A stretch of DNA of 64,000 nucleotides from Hyunsoonleella aquatilis (GTDB taxonomy: Bacteria > Bacteroidota > Bacteroidia > Flavobacteriales > Flavobacteriaceae): assembly GCF_014270105.1 (NCBI RefSeq), contig NZ_JACNMF010000003.1:434001-498000 (forward strand). Reading direction: 5' to 3'. Each line of letters starts with the position of its first letter. Within the stretch, counting starts at the first letter, position 1. Shown one piece after another: positions 61,957 through 64,000 of this stretch. Both the position numbers and the translations under genes were made by a program. Below the pieces are notes generated by a model, which saw nothing but the letters and a program-made list of their open reading frames with translations, did no database searches and was not told the origin of the DNA.

Positions 61957-62535
61957 ATGAGAAATGCAATGCGTGTTGTTACAACGAAACAATCCGGACT
62001 AATCCAAGGTGTGAACCTACATGATACCATGCTAGTAGATTTAAAAGAAAATGTTGACTATAGAGGTTCCTTTACCGAAATCTTTCAGGAATATTGGGGC
62101 TCTGCCATAAGCCCGGTACAATGGAGTATGGTACGCTCAAACAAAGGTGTTTTTAGAGGCATGCATTACCACAGGCGACATGATGAATATTTTAGCATCA
62201 TGAACGGTAGTTGCTATTTGGGCCTTAAAGACTTTCGGGTCCATTCGCCCACTTATATGAAAACAGCCTTGTATTATTTGTGCGGTGAGGATTTAAAAGC
62301 CTTAATTTTTCCCGTTGGAATCCTACACGGGTGGTATTATTTAGAGCCATCTTTGCATATCCAAGCGGTTTCAGAATCCTACGCCGATTATGGTGATTCG
62401 GATAATTATGGCTGCCGATGGGACGACCCAGATTTAGGTATTGATTGGCCTTTTAAGGAAGCCATTCTTTCCGATAGAGCACAAACTTTTGGGGATTTAA
62501 AGGATTTACCGCCTTTTGATAAAAAATTGTCTTAA
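61957..62535 (+). CDS. RmlC-like dTDP-4-dehydrorhamnose 3,5-epimerase family protein
   Basis: A 192-residue cupin of the RmlC family, which epimerises dTDP-4-keto-6-deoxy sugars for surface polysaccharides. The active-site block is V-F-R-G-M-H-Y-H, in place of the usual L-R-G-L-H-Y, and R-G-S-F-T-E-I-F is the normal N-terminal motif. The sequence departs from the classical enzyme in the C-terminal part, so the sugar is uncertain. Its 3' end overlaps the convergent GT2 gene by 30 bases. Confidence 0.85.
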   Translation: MRNAMRVVTTKQSGLIQGVNLHDTMLVDLKENVDYRGSFTEIFQEYWGSAISPVQWSMVRSNKGVFRGMHYHRRHDEYFSIMNGSCYLGLKDFRVHSPTYMKTALYYLCGEDLKALIFPVGILHGWYYLEPSLHIQAVSESYADYGDSDNYGCRWDDPDLGIDWPFKEAILSDRAQTFGDLKDLPPFDKKLS

Positions 62536-63372
62536 TGACTTAGAAATTCTTTTTGAAAGCATCGAAAGTGGTGCACCACGAACTAAAAGAGGGCTTAATA
62601 ACAAGTCCTCTTTTTCATTTAAGGAATTGAACAGCGCTTCCCGCTTTAGGGATTCGTACTCATGCAAACGTTTAGAATATTTCTTTAATTCCTCCGCACG
62701 CTTTTCGGCCGGCCATCCTGGATAATTGCCTCTTTTAAAATAAAGAATCGTAAAATCGAAAGTGGAGGAGAATTTCAGGTTTGGATGATCAAAAAACTGT
62801 AGCCACATGTAAATATCCGTAGGGTGTGTGGAGGGTGTTGTCCTCCATCCCTCAGGCAACTGTTTGTAAAATTCTAAGGTATGTCCAACTTGAGAAAATA
62901 GGAACCCACCGGTTTTAACCTTCTTATAATTTTCAGAATTATCATTAATGCATTCCCCAAAAAAACGTTTTCTAACAAAAGAAAGCCATCCATCCTCGCG
63001 AACAAAAATGCTGGTATTCACACAGAAATTATTTTGCTGTAAGTGATTTAGCATACATTCAATATGATGGGGCAACATTAAATCCCTGTCCAGCAAATAG
63101 CATACGATCTCACCTTTGGCATGATTCATCAATGCTTGATGGCGATAGGTTTCCCCTCTCCTTTCATGCTTAGGATGGTCAAAAAATTTTATGCGGTTAT
63201 CTTTTGCTTTTAGAGCATTTATAACCTGCCGAGTATCCTCATCAACCCCATCACCAATCACAAAAATTTCTATTTCCTTCACTGTTTGGTTTTGGATACT
63301 CCCAATGGAATAGGGTAATAACACTCCCCTGTTTTTTGTGGTGGGTACTAAAACTGTAGCTTTAACTGTCAT
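62506..63372 (-). CDS. Family 2 glycosyltransferase
   Basis: A 288-residue GT-A glycosyltransferase starting T-V-L-V-P-T-T-K-N-R and with I-F-V-I-G-D-G-V-D-E-D-T and C-Y-L-L-D-R-D, the last in the place of the D-x-D motif. It starts one base inside the stop of the oxidoreductase gene. With the RmlC-like gene and the oxidoreductase it points to an O-antigen or capsule locus running past the window. Confidence 0.9.
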   Translation of the reverse strand: MTVKATVLVPTTKNRGVLLPYSIGSIQNQTVKEIEIFVIGDGVDEDTRQVINALKAKDNRIKFFDHPKHERRGETYRHQALMNHAKGEIVCYLLDRDLMLPHHIECMLNHLQQNNFCVNTSIFVREDGWLSFVRKRFFGECINDNSENYKKVKTGGFLFSQVGHTLEFYKQLPEGWRTTPSTHPTDIYMWLQFFDHPNLKFSSTFDFTILYFKRGNYPGWPAEKRAEELKKYSKRLHEYESLKREALFNSLNEKEDLLLSPLLVRGAPLSMLSKRISKSLRQFFIKRR

Positions 63373-64000
63373 CAGGCCTCTAATAGATTTTCAATTTGAA
63401 CCAAATGCTGTATAAGGCGAATGCCTTCTTCCAAATCGGTAGGTGGAGCAACACCTCCACGCAAATAATTAACAAATACCTGTAATTCCAATCGCAGAGG
63501 CGGAGTTTTGTCAAAATGGATGCGTTTCGTTATTATTTCAGAAGGTTCACTCAAATGACTTCCTAAATACACATCCACATAATCTACTTTTTCATCCTTC
63601 AAGACAGCTACACCTTCAGAGCCAAAAACCCTAATTTCCCGTTGCTTGTCCGGATATCTATTAGACACTTCAAAATGGTAATTCGGGGTATCCCCCAACA
63701 AAGCCGTAACTCCCCGTAAAGTGCCATCATGCCTTTCACCTATAGCTTGCTTTTTTTCGGGAATTGCCCCCAAAATCAGTTCGCAAATGGAAAGATCGTG
63801 AATGGCCAAATTCCAAAGACTGTCTGTGTCCTTCCTCGGGCTTGTCCAGTTGGCCCTTATAGATTTAGCACCCTTAATGTCGCCTAAAGTACCATCAGAA
63901 GCCAATTTTGCCAACAGTTGCACTCCAGGATGGTATTTCCAAATGTGCATTACAAAAACATTGGAGAGCTTCAAAGCTTGAATAGTGTGTAAATCAGCGC
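63372..64000 (-). CDS. Gfo/Idh/MocA-family oxidoreductase, N-terminus beyond window
   Basis: The frame is open to the window edge, reading upstream A-D-L-H-T-I-Q-A-L before the TTG at 63974, so the visible about 209 residues lack the Rossmann domain start. The C-terminal domain has N-W-T-S-P-R-K-D-T-D-S-L-W-N-L-A-I-H-D, typical of sugar-nucleotide oxidoreductases of this family, with the last His and Asp in the catalytic region. It is coupled to the GT2 gene, and a role in making a modified sugar for surface glycans is likely. Confidence 0.85.
   Translation of the reverse strand, partial: ADLHTIQALKLSNVFVMHIWKYHPGVQLLAKLASDGTLGDIKGAKSIRANWTSPRKDTDSLWNLAIHDLSICELILGAIPEKKQAIGERHDGTLRGVTALLGDTPNYHFEVSNRYPDKQREIRVFGSEGVAVLKDEKVDYVDVYLGSHLSEPSEIITKRIHFDKTPPLRLELQVFVNYLRGGVAPPTDLEEGIRLIQHLVQIENLLEA

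Overview
The window looks like a chromosomal segment of a marine member of the Flavobacteriaceae (Bacteroidota). The grounds are: a TAnnTTTG -7 promoter box upstream of many genes instead of a sigma-70 box; a gliding-motility/type IX secretion module (giant SprB-repeat adhesin with a type B C-terminal sorting domain plus a PorP/SprF partner); a menaquinone-only men cluster; many Bacteroidota-restricted families; and dispersed palindromic repeats of the kind common in this family. I did not assign a genus. No rRNA, tRNA, CRISPR array or intact insertion sequence was recognised.

Layout. 1-730 is the 3' end of rpsA. 731-1426 is a gap full of degenerate interspersed repeats. 1427-5774 holds an MFS transporter, an acyl-CoA dehydrogenase and a desaturase/cold-shock pair behind a possible long leader. 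6088-7143 is a membrane-anchored serine hydrolase. 7.3-13.8 kb is visibly more AT-rich than its surroundings and encodes a cassette of exported metallopeptidases: two paralogous astacin-like lipoproteins, a third secreted astacin with an extra C-terminal domain, a barrel-like exported protein of unknown function, and an M48/TPR peptidase. A short repeat and homologous upstream sequence lie before both lipoprotein genes, so that part grew by duplication. 14-18.9 kb holds a lipoprotein, a 47-residue membrane protein, gcvT, glsA, an RmlD-like reductase, a pterin dehydratase and YebC. 19.0-25.3 kb (minus strand) is a seven-gene men operon (menB-menA-hydrolase-DUF2490-menC-CPBP-menE). 25.5-38.9 kb is mixed: ung-holA, a stand-alone HsdR-N protein, a GT2, OmpA, YrdC, a secreted trio (esterase, retropepsin, triple E-set protein), UvrD/PcrA, a glutamate-synthase-like protein and a DUF7935-like protein.

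38.9-47.1 kb holds a patatin and the 2035-residue adhesin with its PorP/SprF partner. 47.2-59.7 kb holds an M1 aminopeptidase, recG, an internally duplicated 'KAI' repeat lipoprotein, an SLC12-type cotransporter, a DUF3360 membrane protein, an MltF-like lytic transglycosylase and an M23/LysM peptidase. 59.7-64.0 kb ends with a degenerate intradiol-dioxygenase-like protein, an HTTM-like membrane pair and the start of a surface polysaccharide locus (RmlC-like epimerase, GT2, Gfo/Idh/MocA oxidoreductase cut by the window edge).

Most unusual observations: (1) a decayed 3' end of a second SLC12-type cotransporter near 57.0 kb, recognisable from its C-terminal residues; (2) the metzincin cassette with its duplication; (3) a related 16-bp palindrome upstream of both the astacin cassette and the adhesin operon, possibly a shared regulator site for surface proteins; (4) a perfect 16-bp palindrome upstream of menB; (5) two opposite-orientation copies of a mosaic repeat element 50 kb apart; (6) several genes whose -7 box is so close to the start codon that the mRNA should be leaderless. 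All function calls rest on reading motifs by eye; no database search was run.
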